A stretch of 64,000 bases of DNA from Variovorax sp. PAMC26660 (GTDB lineage: Bacteria; Pseudomonadota; Gammaproteobacteria; Burkholderiales; Burkholderiaceae_C). The position numbers and the translations under genes were made by a program. Under the pieces are notes generated by a model, which worked only from the letters and a program-made list of their open reading frames with translations, did not search any database and was not told the DNA's origin. Below are positions 1 through 7,867 of this stretch, piece by piece (the stretch's first letter is position 1; the number at the start of each line of letters is the position of its first letter). The stretch lies in the NCBI RefSeq assembly GCF_014302995.1, contig NZ_CP060295.1:2719501-2783500 (forward strand). Direction: 5' to 3'.

Positions 1-2
1 AC

Positions 3-374
3 TTCGGTATTGCGGATGTGCGCTGCATCACGGTCGCGCTCGAAGTGACCGGGCCTGAGGGCTTCACGCTCGAAGGTTCAAGCTCGCTGTCGAAGATCAG
101 CCGCGACCCGCTCGACCTCGTGTCGCAGACCGTGGGTAAGCATCACGCCTACCCTGACGGTTTCATGTTGTTTCTGGGCACGATGTTCGCGCCGACCCAA
201 GACCGTCACGGGCCTGGCCAGGGATTCACCCATGTCGTGGGCGACCGTGTGCGCATCGCAGCCCCCGAACTCGGCGCGCTGGTCAATCGCGTGGTGCATG
301 CCGATCAGGCGCCGCGATGGACCTTCGGCATCGGCGCGCTGATGCGCAACCTGGGCGGGCGCGGGCTGTTGTAA
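3..374 (+). CDS. Fumarylacetoacetate hydrolase-family protein, C-terminal part
   Basis: The reading frame is open from the left window edge, so only the last 123 residues are present. Residues such as FLGTMFAPTQDR, GDRVRIAAPELGALVNRV and TFGIGALMRNL match the C-terminal fold of the FAH superfamily, whose members hydrolyse, decarboxylate or isomerise dicarbonyl acids with a divalent metal. The metal-binding glutamates lie outside the window, so neither activity nor substrate can be judged. It converges on the comM remnant, with 17 bp between the stops. Confidence 0.75.
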   Translation, partial: FGIADVRCITVALEVTGPEGFTLEGSSSLSKISRDPLDLVSQTVGKHHAYPDGFMLFLGTMFAPTQDRHGPGQGFTHVVGDRVRIAAPELGALVNRVVHADQAPRWTFGIGALMRNLGGRGLL

Positions 375-391
375 CTGGCGGCCCTCGGGCT

Positions 392-1250
392 TCATGCGCT
401 CCCGCGCAGCGCTCGCCGGTATTGCACCGCCTCCGCCACGTGCACGACCTGCACGGCGCTCGTGCCCGCCAGGTCGGCGATCGTGCGCGCAACCTTCAGC
501 GCACGGTGCGTGCTGCGCGCCGACCATCCGAGCTTGTTCGCGGCGTTGAACAGGAACTGGCGTGCCGGGGCATCCAGTCCGGCATGCTTGTCGATGGCAC
601 TGCCTTGCAGCGACTGGTTGGCCGTGCCCTGGCGCTGCATCGCGCGTTCGCGCGCGGCGATCACGCGGGCGCGGATGTTGTCGGTCGATTCGCCGGGCGG
701 CGCGTCGAGCAGCAACTGCGGTGGCACCGCAGGCACTTCGATGTGCAGGTCGATGCGGTCCAGCAGCGGGCCGCTGAGCTTGCCCTGGTAGCGCAGGATC
801 TGGTCGGGCGTGCAGCGGCACGACTTCGATGCGGCACCGAGATAGCCGCAAGGGCAGGGGTTCATGGCCGCGATCAGTTGGAAACGCGCGGGAAATTCTG
901 CGTGGCGCGCAGCGCGGGCGATCGTGATCGTGCCCGTCTCGAGCGGCTCGCGCAGCGCTTCCAATGCTGCGCGGGCGAACTCCGGAAATTCGTCGAGGAA
1001 CAGCACGCCATGGTGGGCCCGCGAGATTTCGCCCGGCCGCGGTGGAGAGCCGCCACCCACCAACGCCACCGCGCTGGCCGTGTGATGCGGTGCGGCTGTC
1101 GGGCGGGACATCCACCTTTCCGTGGCGAAGCGCCCGCCCAAGCTGGCCACGGCCGCACTCTCCAATGCCTCGTCGATGCTCATCGGCGGCAGCAGGCCGG
1201 CAAAGCGTTGCGCGAGCATGGACTTGCCCGAACCCGGCTCGCCCACCATC
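392..1250 (-). pseudogene. comM: comM (yifB) 3' portion, separated from its 5' part by an insertion
   Basis: This segment encodes about 285 C-terminal residues of a Mg-chelatase-like AAA+ protein: Walker A (VGEPGSGKSMLAQR), Walker B (HHGVLFLDEFPEF), the NPCPCGY motif and the C-terminal chelatase domain ending in ALRGSA. Its missing N-terminal part lies at 8994-9683 in the same orientation, and together they make about 515 residues, the normal ComM length. ComM is a branch-migration helicase that helps integrate DNA during natural transformation in several bacteria. An open frame continues into the element to 1291, so a stand-alone AAA+ polypeptide could be made, but nothing shows that it is. 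Confidence 0.9.
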
Positions 1251-1257
1251 AACAGGC
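1245..1257. other. attL: left junction of the comM island
   Basis: The left comM/element boundary reads ACCATCAACAGGC and the right one (8992-9004) reads ATCATCAGCAGGC. They share CATCA and CAGGC around one A/G difference. Left of this block the sequence is comM; right of it the integrase start codon follows within 15 bp. Joining the outer flanks restores the comM frame across HSLLM-VGEPGSGKS. The exact crossover dinucleotide inside the block cannot be fixed without an empty-site sequence. Confidence 0.8.
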
Positions 1258-1265
1258 AATGTACG

Positions 1266-2825
1266 ATGGACCCCATGCTTTCGACTACCACTCGCCCTAA
1301 GGCCTACAGCTATCTTCGTTTCAGTACACCCGAGCAAATGAAGGGCGACAGTCTCCGCCGACAGACAGACCTTGCGACTCTCTACGCAGCCCGCCACGGC
1401 CTCGATCTGGACACCAGCACATTCCAAGACCTTGGGGTTTCAGCGTTCAGTGGCGACAACGCCCGTACGGGAGCCCTTTTTAAGTTTCAACAATTCGTCT
1501 ACGAAGGCGTCATTCCAGCAGGGAGCTACCTTCTAGTGGAGTCGCTTGATCGCTTAAGCCGCAGCGACATCGTGGAAGCACAAGGCTTATTGATGTCGAT
1601 CATCGGCCGTGGAATAACGGTCGTGACGCTTCAGCAGGGAGCCGAGCGTGTCTACTCCCGGGAGGCCCTAAGAGCGAACCCGCACGAACTCATCATTGCC
1701 ATCGTTGAGATGATGCGTGCCCATGGTGAGAGCGCGACCAAAGCGGCTCGGCTAAAGGAAGCGTGGCAAGCTAAGCGTTCGCGACTCGGCACTGTGAATC
1801 TCACAAGCATCGCACCGGCTTGGTTGAAAGCCCGCCCCGCAAAGAATGGTTTCGATGTCATCCCCGACCGTGCAGATGTTGTCCGGCGAATGTTTCTCGA
1901 CTATCTGGGGGGCGTAGGGTTGGAGTCGATTGCGTCTCGACTCAACCAAGCTGCGGTCAAGCCATGGGGCAGGGGTACGTTCTGGCGCCGAAGCTATGTC
2001 GCAAAAATTATCGTTAACCCAGCGGTGATTGGAGTCTTCGTGCCGCACACGGATCAACGGGTCAATGGCCGAACAGTACGCACGCCTTGTGAACCTGTTC
2101 TCGGGTACTTTCCCCCGATCCTCGATGAGGAGGCGTTCCATGCAGCGCAGGCGATGAAGCAAAAGGCGGGTCGGGAAGCTACAGCTAGACCACGGAGCGG
2201 CGGCGTAAGGCACCTGCTTGCGGGTCTAGCGGTGTGCCCCTTATGCGGTGCGAGCATGAGCCGGATCACCAAGGGTAGTCGTACCAAGGCAGGCCACCCT
2301 TACCTCGTCTGTTCGAGAGCCAAGCAAGGAGCGGGGTGTGTCTACAAGGCGGTGCGTGTCAAGGACGTGGACGCAGCCATCACGATTGGCGCTTCGTTTG
2401 TCGTCGGCACGGCACCATCAGGCCAGTCGGGACTCGACCAAGAATGGCAAGCGACGCAGGATCAGCGAGACGCGGTAGATGCCGCCATGGATAATCTTCT
2501 CGACGCCCTCGGTCATGGGGGTGAGTCCCGGCCTATTCGCCAACGGCTCGACATCCTCCAAGCAGACCGCGACCTACTGACGAAACGCCTCGCTTTGTTG
2601 GCAGAACAGATTGGCACCTCATCGTCCATCTTCGTGGGGAAGGCCCTCGATGACCTTCAACGTACCATCACCGGGGATATTGAGACGCTCGACATTCCCA
2701 AGGCGAACGCTGCCCTTCGACGCGTCTTGAAAAGCGTTACCGTTGACTACCCGAACGGAGAGCTGGAGTTCGCTTGGGCTCAGGGTGGCGAAACCCGCCT
2801 GACCTACGGATGGCCCCTTGAATAG
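1266..2825 (+). CDS. Large serine recombinase (integrase)
   Basis: The protein has 519 residues. An N-terminal resolvase domain carries the nucleophile region YLRFSTPEQ (Ser20), then the recombinase domain (about 170-290), a zinc ribbon (CPLCG... VCSRAKQGAGC, about 320-360) and a C-terminal coiled-coil-rich region. This order is that of phiC31-type integrases, which catalyse attP x attB recombination. The frame is open further upstream into comM, but ATG 1266 is the first start inside the element, with ATG 1275 as an alternative. It lies directly at attL, so its upstream region in the integrated state is antisense comM. It is the likely mover of the island. Confidence 0.93.
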   Translation: MDPMLSTTTRPKAYSYLRFSTPEQMKGDSLRRQTDLATLYAARHGLDLDTSTFQDLGVSAFSGDNARTGALFKFQQFVYEGVIPAGSYLLVESLDRLSRSDIVEAQGLLMSIIGRGITVVTLQQGAERVYSREALRANPHELIIAIVEMMRAHGESATKAARLKEAWQAKRSRLGTVNLTSIAPAWLKARPAKNGFDVIPDRADVVRRMFLDYLGGVGLESIASRLNQAAVKPWGRGTFWRRSYVAKIIVNPAVIGVFVPHTDQRVNGRTVRTPCEPVLGYFPPILDEEAFHAAQAMKQKAGREATARPRSGGVRHLLAGLAVCPLCGASMSRITKGSRTKAGHPYLVCSRAKQGAGCVYKAVRVKDVDAAITIGASFVVGTAPSGQSGLDQEWQATQDQRDAVDAAMDNLLDALGHGGESRPIRQRLDILQADRDLLTKRLALLAEQIGTSSSIFVGKALDDLQRTITGDIETLDIPKANAALRRVLKSVTVDYPNGELEFAWAQGGETRLTYGWPLE

Positions 2826-3199
2826 GGCGGCTACCCACATCAGGCGACGCGCACTCAGGTATTCATCCAAACCCCGGAGTGGACCACTGGCCGACACCGG
2901 GGAATCGTCTGCGCACCTGGGTCCGCAACAGTTCCTGTTCATGTCGATGGCTCACTGGGAGGACGCTTTGGGCGCCGTAGCCGGGAACAATCCGGCCTGA
3001 TCCTGTGCCACGTGCCAGCACGCAAGGAGTCGGGCTCGACCGTAAGTCTGCTTGCGGATTTGCCCCTTGGGGTAATTTTGCTTTGCGGCACAAAACTCGG
3101 AGCGGGCCCTCGATGAACGCAGGGCGAAAGTTCCCCCCCTGTGCCCCATCGCGCCACCGCCCCGCTGCACACGGGAGCACTTCTTTAGAGTCGACCAGG
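2826..3199. other. Non-coding or degenerate stretch inside the island
   Basis: No convincing gene was found between the integrase stop and the truncated gene copy at 3200-3350. Short open frames here lack recognisable domains. Around 3110-3145 lies a C-rich segment (GCGAAAGTTCCCCCCCTGTG) that resembles 4140-4165 (GGCGAAGTTCCCCCCTGTGG). This may be a short repeated element-internal motif. Confidence 0.4.
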
Positions 3200-3350
3200 G
3201 CATCCCGCGAACGGCTGCTACCACGGGGCCCGCGATGTAGAAGTGATAGCTGTCGGCTCTGTCGTATGGCGAGCCGTAGACCTCGGGGAACGGCGGCGGA
3301 ATGGCCGCCCATAGGTCAGTGTTGGGGAGATGCTTGATCGAACCTCGCAT
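3200..3350 (-). pseudogene. Truncated copy of the small gene at 4923-5168
   Basis: Translation gives SIKHLPNTDLWAAIPPP, then FPEVYGSPYDRADSYHFYIA. The intact gene at 4923-5168 gives RLTHLKTADEASVWEAVPPI, then FPEVYGSPFDRTNGYHIALA. The similarity covers about 45 residues. The copy lacks the N-terminal MAKRSAAP segment, and after VVAAVRG the frame runs on into unrelated sequence. It therefore looks like the relic of a duplication or of an older insertion of the same module. Confidence 0.6.
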
Positions 3351-3615
3351 CCACGGCTAAGTTATTGATCTGTAACGGGCGCCAGTGGGGCAGGCAGGGG
3401 TTCTGACGACCACCGAAACGACCACAAGGCCGAGGGGGTACAAAGGCATGCTAGGCGCTCCCCGCACTTATCGTTCACAAAATTCAGACCTCACCGCAGT
3501 CACGGTCGAGCGACTCAACACGGCACGCATCGCTGCCTCCTACACGGCGCGGCTTCGGCGTCGGCGTCGGCAAGGCTTCTCTCTAACGGACCTCCTGAGA
3601 GTTATGCTCCGAGCC

Positions 3616-4080
3616 ATGCATGTCAACCGACGCTTTGCAGCGTGCTTCGCTTTCGTGATGGCTCCGCTATCAGGTTTCGCGCAGATCGCGCCGACAGACG
3701 TGGACCTGAAGTCCGCCTACTGCTTGAGGACGCTGAAGCTGCAAGTGGGAATCCTCCGCGATACGGCTGCGGGCGCCGAAAATGTGGACGTGAAGGCGAA
3801 CATTAACAATTTCGCCGATGGTGTCCAGAACGACATTAATCGGATTGCGAGTTACCTTGTCCCAAAGTCCTACCTTGACCCAAGTGGCTTGCTCACTGCT
3901 TCGGCAAGGGCGGACGTAGACCTCGTAGCTGCAAGGAACCAGAACGCCGTTTGCCGCCAAAGGTGCGGTACTGCGGATGCTTCGCCGAAATGGCTTGCTT
4001 GTGCTCGAAGTTGTTCAGAGGAACAGCCTGCCCTTGCACGCATCGACGCCTGCTACACGGTGAATTGGCTGCCGTTCTAA
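3616..4080 (+). CDS. Predicted secreted Cys-rich protein, unrecognised
   Basis: The protein has 154 residues starting at ATG 3616 (ATG 3604 is possible). Residues 1-22 (RRFAACFAFVMAPLSGFAQ) form a good signal peptide ending in AQ. The mature part has no family I recognise. Its C-terminus carries a cysteine cluster (CRQRC, CARSC and a final DACY) that could form disulphides in the periplasm. The longer upstream extension to 3385 has no clear start. Function is unknown; it is an island cargo gene transcribed in the same direction as the integrase. Confidence 0.55.
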   Translation: MHVNRRFAACFAFVMAPLSGFAQIAPTDVDLKSAYCLRTLKLQVGILRDTAAGAENVDVKANINNFADGVQNDINRIASYLVPKSYLDPSGLLTASARADVDLVAARNQNAVCRQRCGTADASPKWLACARSCSEEQPALARIDACYTVNWLPF

Positions 4081-4211
4081 CGTCGCACGCGTTTTGTTTT
4101 CTTGAACAAAAGTCTGAGAGCTCCCTCGAAGAGATCGGGCGGCGAAGTTCCCCCCTGTGGCCCCCGAGCGAAACCCCTTGGGCACATGCTGTGCCGCTCC
4201 TACACTTGCGC

Positions 4212-4919
4212 ATGGTCCCGACATTCCTCGATCAATTCGACGGCCATTCCCTCGACGGATTGGAGTTCTGCCGCCTCGTCTACGCCGTGTTCGAGCACGT
4301 TCGACTTGGAGAGAGCGGCGCCAGGAAGCTGCGCATGCGTCAACGGCCTGAAAAGAGGCTACTTGAGGAGCTTCTCCCGATCTGCCGCTACGTCCACGCC
4401 CGTTACGGCCCTGGCTGCTACATGACGGTGAAGTGGGTTGGCGAGGGTGGCGCCTACGACGCCGAAGTGGCGTGGCACGGAGGCAGGGCCGACGCCGCAG
4501 ACTGCCCTCGATTCAGCTTCATCGAGGTCACCGGAGCACAGCATCCCAACGAGTACCTCGTGCGTGAAGCTCTGAATAGCGGGCTGGCCGTATTCGGGGT
4601 GAACGGGCTGAAGACTGTCAAGGACGAGGGAGGGCGTCGGCAGATTGTTGCCGTGCCCACCTTGCATACGCATCGGTCGCACGTTGATGAACTCGCGATC
4701 ATGGTGCTGGATGCCATCAAGACAAAGATGAGGAAAAACTATCCGGAGCACACCGCGCTCGTGGTCGATTGCACACTTAACTCCGTCTACACATCGTGGG
4801 ACTGGGAATTATTGGTCGTCGAAGTGAGCCGGCAACTCCCGCAGCACTCTTTCATGGAAATCCTCATGGTTGCCAACGTAAGCGGCTACTCCGATTTCGT
4901 TTACCGGCGACCGCCGTAG
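4212..4919 (+). CDS. Unrecognised cytoplasmic protein, 235 residues
   Basis: The start at ATG 4212 (MVPTFLDQFDGHSLDGLEF) is chosen because the upstream part of the frame looks non-coding. The protein has no signal peptide or membrane segment. It alternates hydrophobic strands (HTALVVDCTLNSVYTSWDW, LLVVEVSRQLPQHSFMEIL) with a basic helix (MVLDAIKTKMRKNYPEH). The C-terminal part, with an acidic residue after a beta strand, is loosely reminiscent of nuclease or STAS-like folds, but I cannot assign a family. It ends 3 bp before the stop of the convergent small gene. Confidence 0.6.
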   Translation: MVPTFLDQFDGHSLDGLEFCRLVYAVFEHVRLGESGARKLRMRQRPEKRLLEELLPICRYVHARYGPGCYMTVKWVGEGGAYDAEVAWHGGRADAADCPRFSFIEVTGAQHPNEYLVREALNSGLAVFGVNGLKTVKDEGGRRQIVAVPTLHTHRSHVDELAIMVLDAIKTKMRKNYPEHTALVVDCTLNSVYTSWDWELLVVEVSRQLPQHSFMEILMVANVSGYSDFVYRRPP

Positions 4920-4922
4920 CGC

Positions 4923-5168
4923 CTACAGCGCTTCTCGCTCAGGACGCCCACTCAGCACGGTAGCCACCACGGCGCCGGCCAGCGCAATGTGATACCCGTT
5001 GGTCCTGTCAAACGGCGACCCGTACACCTCGGGGAAGATTGGCGGGACGGCTTCCCACACGGAGGCCTCATCAGCAGTCTTCAGGTGCGTCAACCGGGCG
5101 CTCATCTCGTTGATCCAGTCTGTAGCCAGGGAGTGCAGAGGGTCAGGTGCTGCGGATCGCTTCGCCAT
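4923..5168 (-). CDS. Small conserved protein downstream of the island resolvase
   Basis: The protein has 81 residues from ATG 5168, 11 bp after the resolvase stop, so the two genes probably form an operon. It reads MAKRSAAPDPLHSLATDWIN, and its second half contains FPEVYGSPFDRTNGYHIALA and a hydrophobic C-terminus (GAVVATVLSG). A truncated copy of the second half exists at 3200-3350. Presence in two places beside mobile-element genes suggests that it belongs to a transposable module. No function is assigned. Confidence 0.65.
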   Translation of the reverse strand: MAKRSAAPDPLHSLATDWINEMSARLTHLKTADEASVWEAVPPIFPEVYGSPFDRTNGYHIALAGAVVATVLSGRPEREAL

Positions 5169-5179
5169 CGTCGTACGCC

Positions 5180-5770
5180 TCAGACTGAGGCCGTGCCGCT
5201 CAAGCAGTACCGCTTCACGGTGGCAAGGGAGAGCCCCCAGTGCGCCGCCGTCGCGGCGATGCTGGCGCCGTTCTCCATGCGCCACCTCACGACCTTCTTC
5301 GCGTCGCCCTTCACGGGACGCCCCAGGCTTGCCTTCCCTTTATGCGTAAGTCCGGTCTCTGCAAGCGACTTCCGCGCAGCGTCTCGACCAGCAGCAGTCC
5401 GCTCGTTGATCCGGTGACGCTCCATGTCGGCAACCTGCGCGAGCACCGCGAGGATCAACTCCCCCACGCCCTTGGCGATCCGACCGAGGCCCTGCACATC
5501 CACCTCAACGCCCTTGTCGAGGAGCGCCCGCACCATGGCCTGAACGTCGAGCGCATCGCGGCCAAGGCGGTCCACAGCGTAGACGTGCAACGTGTCACCC
5601 TTCCGAATGAAGGCAAGGAGCTTGGCGAATCCGGGGCGTAGCGCGGCGGGCACAGCACCGCTCACTCCGATGTCGCTGAACTCCTCGTCGAAGCTGCCCC
5701 CCATCGCGGACCGTTGCGCTTCGATGCTTTGGTCAGTGGTGGAAACGCGGTAGTAGGCGATCTGCGCCAT
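5180..5770 (-). CDS. Serine resolvase/invertase (Pin/Tn3-resolvase family)
   Basis: The protein has 196 residues, the usual size for the family. The N-terminal catalytic domain contains YYRVSTTDQS (Ser10), then YAVDRLGRDALDVQ and the ADMERHRINERTAAGRDAAR helix. A C-terminal Hin-like helix-turn-helix follows (GRPVKGDAKKVV... SIAATAAHWGLSLATVKRY). Such proteins resolve cointegrates or invert DNA at nearby sites. It heads a leftward operon with the 81-residue gene, and inverted repeats just upstream (5783-5880) are candidate recombination or operator sites. Whether it serves the island or an embedded transposon is open. Confidence 0.9.
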   Translation of the reverse strand: MAQIAYYRVSTTDQSIEAQRSAMGGSFDEEFSDIGVSGAVPAALRPGFAKLLAFIRKGDTLHVYAVDRLGRDALDVQAMVRALLDKGVEVDVQGLGRIAKGVGELILAVLAQVADMERHRINERTAAGRDAARKSLAETGLTHKGKASLGRPVKGDAKKVVRWRMENGASIAATAAHWGLSLATVKRYCLSGTASV

Positions 5771-5782
5771 GTCAGCCCTCCA

Positions 5783-5880
5783 AGGCTCAAATGATATGGG
5801 GAGGATTATGAGCCTAGCTCTTTAGTAGTGTCAATAGGTTGTGAGCTATATCAATGAGGTCAGCCCCGCGCGGCTCACAA
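5783..5880. promoter_or_regulatory. Two inverted repeats upstream of the resolvase: candidate res/operator
   Basis: AGGCTCA (5783-5789) faces TGAGCCT (5809-5815) across 19 bp. TTGTGAGC (5839-5846) faces GCTCACAA (5873-5880) across 26 bp. Small serine recombinases usually bind paired inverted half-sites beside their own gene, so this is a plausible recombination or autoregulatory region. GCTCACAA recurs at 8963-8970 next to attR. Confidence 0.45.
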
Positions 5881-6307
5881 GGTACAAGTTTCGAGCCCCT
5901 TTAAAGATTGAGGCCCACACCTGGGAGAACACCCGCCCGCGCACCCCGAGGGTGAGGGCCTGCGAGTCGCGATCTGCGCTGGCCGAGGGGTTGGGTGCGC
6001 GAGGTCTTGTGAGCGGCTGAATCCAATAGCCCCTTCACTTGGAAGAGCGGGCTGTCAGCGGCGCGGCCATAAGCCTGCGCAATAGATAAGCCCGACAGGG
6101 CGCTCGATGCCTCGAACCGTTCGAACTGCCCCGCGCAACCCGAGGGCAGACGCCCACGGGGCGCGATCAGGACTCGCCAAGGGGGCTGGTGCGTCGATGC
6201 CCGAAAACGCCCGAATCGCGATTACCCCCCTGAATTAGGAGAGCCACACCGGCTCCCGCCCGAGCACCTCTCGGGTTCACCTCCACCACACCTCAACGAA
6301 AGCACAC
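5881..6307. other. Non-coding GC-rich stretch in the island
   Basis: This stretch of about 430 bp separates two divergent gene groups and has no credible open frame. Near its right end a perfect hairpin, CCCGAG-CACCT-CTCGGG (about 6260-6276), precedes the zinc-finger gene by about 30 bp. It may hold promoters, a leader RNA or a transfer/replication site; nothing identifies it further. Confidence 0.4.
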
Positions 6308-6589
6308 ATGCACGTCAGCACAGCCACGTCCGCAGCACCGGGCACCCTCACCGAAAGACCCCGCCGCCACCTCTCCGGCGACAGAAACCAGTGCCCTTCA
6401 TGCGGCGCTTTCTTTAACAGCACCCACGCATTCGACAGCCACCGTTACGGGCGCCACGCAGGCAACCAGCGGCGATGCCTCACCGATGCCGAGAAGGTGG
6501 CCCGAGGGATGGCGCTCAACGGCGCTGGTTTTTGGGTCTCCGAAGTTCGGCGCTTCCCCGCGACGCATCACCGCGAACAACATGTCTGA
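6308..6589 (+). CDS. Small phage/plasmid-type C2H2 zinc-finger protein
   Basis: The protein has 93 residues. The core CPSCGAFFNSTHAFDSHRYG followed by RRCLTDAEKVARGMALNGAG and FWVSEVRRF is a pattern found in small zinc-finger proteins of phages and cryptic plasmids. Cys-x2-Cys and a downstream His/Cys pair should bind one zinc. Its stop overlaps the start of the next gene (ATGTCTGA), indicating translational coupling. Function is unknown; DNA binding is an inference from the finger. Confidence 0.7.
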   Translation: MHVSTATSAAPGTLTERPRRHLSGDRNQCPSCGAFFNSTHAFDSHRYGRHAGNQRRCLTDAEKVARGMALNGAGFWVSEVRRFPATHHREQHV

Positions 6590-7085
6590 CCGTTCCATGT
6601 TTACCGCGCCGGCCATCGCCAAGCGATGTTGCGCCTGCGGCCACGCGCTCCCCTTGACCTCCTTCGGTCTCGATAGGTCTCGTCCGCCGCTCTTTCTCCA
6701 AGGTAGATGCAAGCCCTGTGGCCGACTGGCGATGCAGCACAGTCGTAGCAAGGCTGGGGCCGTGCCCCGGGTCTTCGAGGATGATCTGGCCGACATCTTG
6801 CCATCGCTCGAAATCCTGGCGGTGGACTCCAAGGGCGCACTTGTGGTCCCAATGGCGGACCGTCGCCGCAAAGCAGCGGCGCACCGCGAAGACCCCTCCG
6901 CTCTCCCTCGTAACTGGCTCGAACTACTCGGAGCAGAGCGCCAACTGCCTCAGGCGTTGTACGCACTGCAAAAGGCTGCGATCTATGGTTGTGTAACGGA
7001 AGTACCCGTGGGTGATTGCTCAAATATTAAGCACCAATGGGCTGCCAACCCGCATGAACGCTGGACCCACGGAATCGCGGTATAG
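6582..7085 (+). CDS. Zinc-binding small protein, unrecognised
   Basis: The protein has 167 residues from ATG 6582, which overlaps the preceding stop. The N-terminus carries CCACGHALPLTSFGLDRSR followed by CKPCG, a treble-clef-like pair of CxxC knuckles similar to those in HNH-adjacent phage proteins, but no HNH catalytic residues follow. The rest is a predicted mixed helix domain containing LPRNWLELLGAERQLPQALY. Role unknown; the coupling with the zinc-finger gene suggests a joint function. Confidence 0.55.
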   Translation: MSDRSMFTAPAIAKRCCACGHALPLTSFGLDRSRPPLFLQGRCKPCGRLAMQHSRSKAGAVPRVFEDDLADILPSLEILAVDSKGALVVPMADRRRKAAAHREDPSALPRNWLELLGAERQLPQALYALQKAAIYGCVTEVPVGDCSNIKHQWAANPHERWTHGIAV

Positions 7086-7087
7086 AT

Positions 7088-7124
7088 AACGTTCCAATGC
7101 CGAAGGCGAGGCCCTTGGAGCGTT
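7088..7124 (+). terminator. Hairpin after the zinc-protein pair
   Basis: AACGTTCCAA (7088-7097) pairs with TTGGAGCGTT (7115-7124), a 10-bp stem with one G-U pair, directly after the stop at 7085. It is followed by TCAATCTTG rather than a clean U-run, so it is a moderate terminator candidate. Confidence 0.45.
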
Positions 7125-7867
7125 TCAATCTTGCCTTGCGGACCCAAGACCATGGATAGCCGTCCTCATTTGAGGATCGAGAGCACTGAGTCCCATACGG
7201 CGAATCGCACTATCGGGTTGAAGCCGGGCGCCGCATGTCGACTTGGCACACCGCGACGGCCTTCTTGGTCTTTCCATCGACAGATGTGGCGCTGCTGAGC
7301 TCTCGTTACGAGGCTTGATTCCCGGTCAGGTCGTCTCGCCGAGACCGTATCGGGTGGCGGAGGTGCGCCATTGACCCCGCCGTTATCTCCCTCTTCTTCT
7401 CCGCATAGCTGTCTGTGTGTGTATCTGTGTCCCACAGATTTTTCGTTCGTGGGCTTGTCAAGCATGCAATTTGCGGTAACTCCCCGCAATTCGCAGCGAG
7501 GCCGCCGACAGTTGTTTTTGTGAGCGCTTCGACGACGGGAAACTAACAAAAAGCACTCCGAAAATTGGGCCGCCAGCCCTTGTCAATCCACGACCACCGC
7601 GAACACCAGCGACACGCCGATAACACGAAGAGAGCGAACACCGTTCGTTTCTCCTAAGGTGTTGTCACGTAACGTTTTTTTCGATCTCAACTCGGCAAAT
7701 TCGCAAATTGAGGTTTCGGATGTATCATTTCCGCGAACTGAGAATCTCAGTTGCGGCAATTCTTGGCAGCCGTTTGCGGATCTCGGAAACGGAAAGGTGG
7801 CGGTGCTGAGGAGCATGCATTACCTTCAACCCATCGACACCAACCCCACTTCGCCGAGAAAAATCAA
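7125..7867. other. Long AT-richer non-coding region with repeated TTGCGG/GCAATT words
   Basis: No credible gene was found over about 740 bp, the least GC-rich part of the window. Short related words recur: CAATTTGCGG and GCAATTCGCA near 7470-7500, CAAATTCGCAAATTG near 7697, TTGCGGCAATTC near 7752 and GTTTGCGGA near 7772. The pattern is compatible with an iteron-like binding region or a promoter/operator for the downstream winged-helix gene. I see no ORF supporting anything else. Confidence 0.4.
7736..7752. promoter_or_regulatory. Perfect 17-bp palindrome upstream of the winged-helix gene
   Basis: AACTGAGA-A-TCTCAGTT is a perfect palindrome, flanked by CCGC on the left and GCGG on the right (one extra base), 116 bp before the start at 7868. 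It is a good candidate for an operator or origin site bound by the island-encoded protein. Confidence 0.5.

Noticed and set aside
3385..3603. N-terminal extension of the secreted-protein frame
   Set aside because: It would bury a clear signal peptide at internal position 78, so ATG 3616 (or 3604) was preferred.
7166..7549. 127-codon minus-strand frame in the island gap
   Set aside because: Composition is Arg/Pro-rich, with no start context and no domain. The region looks regulatory.
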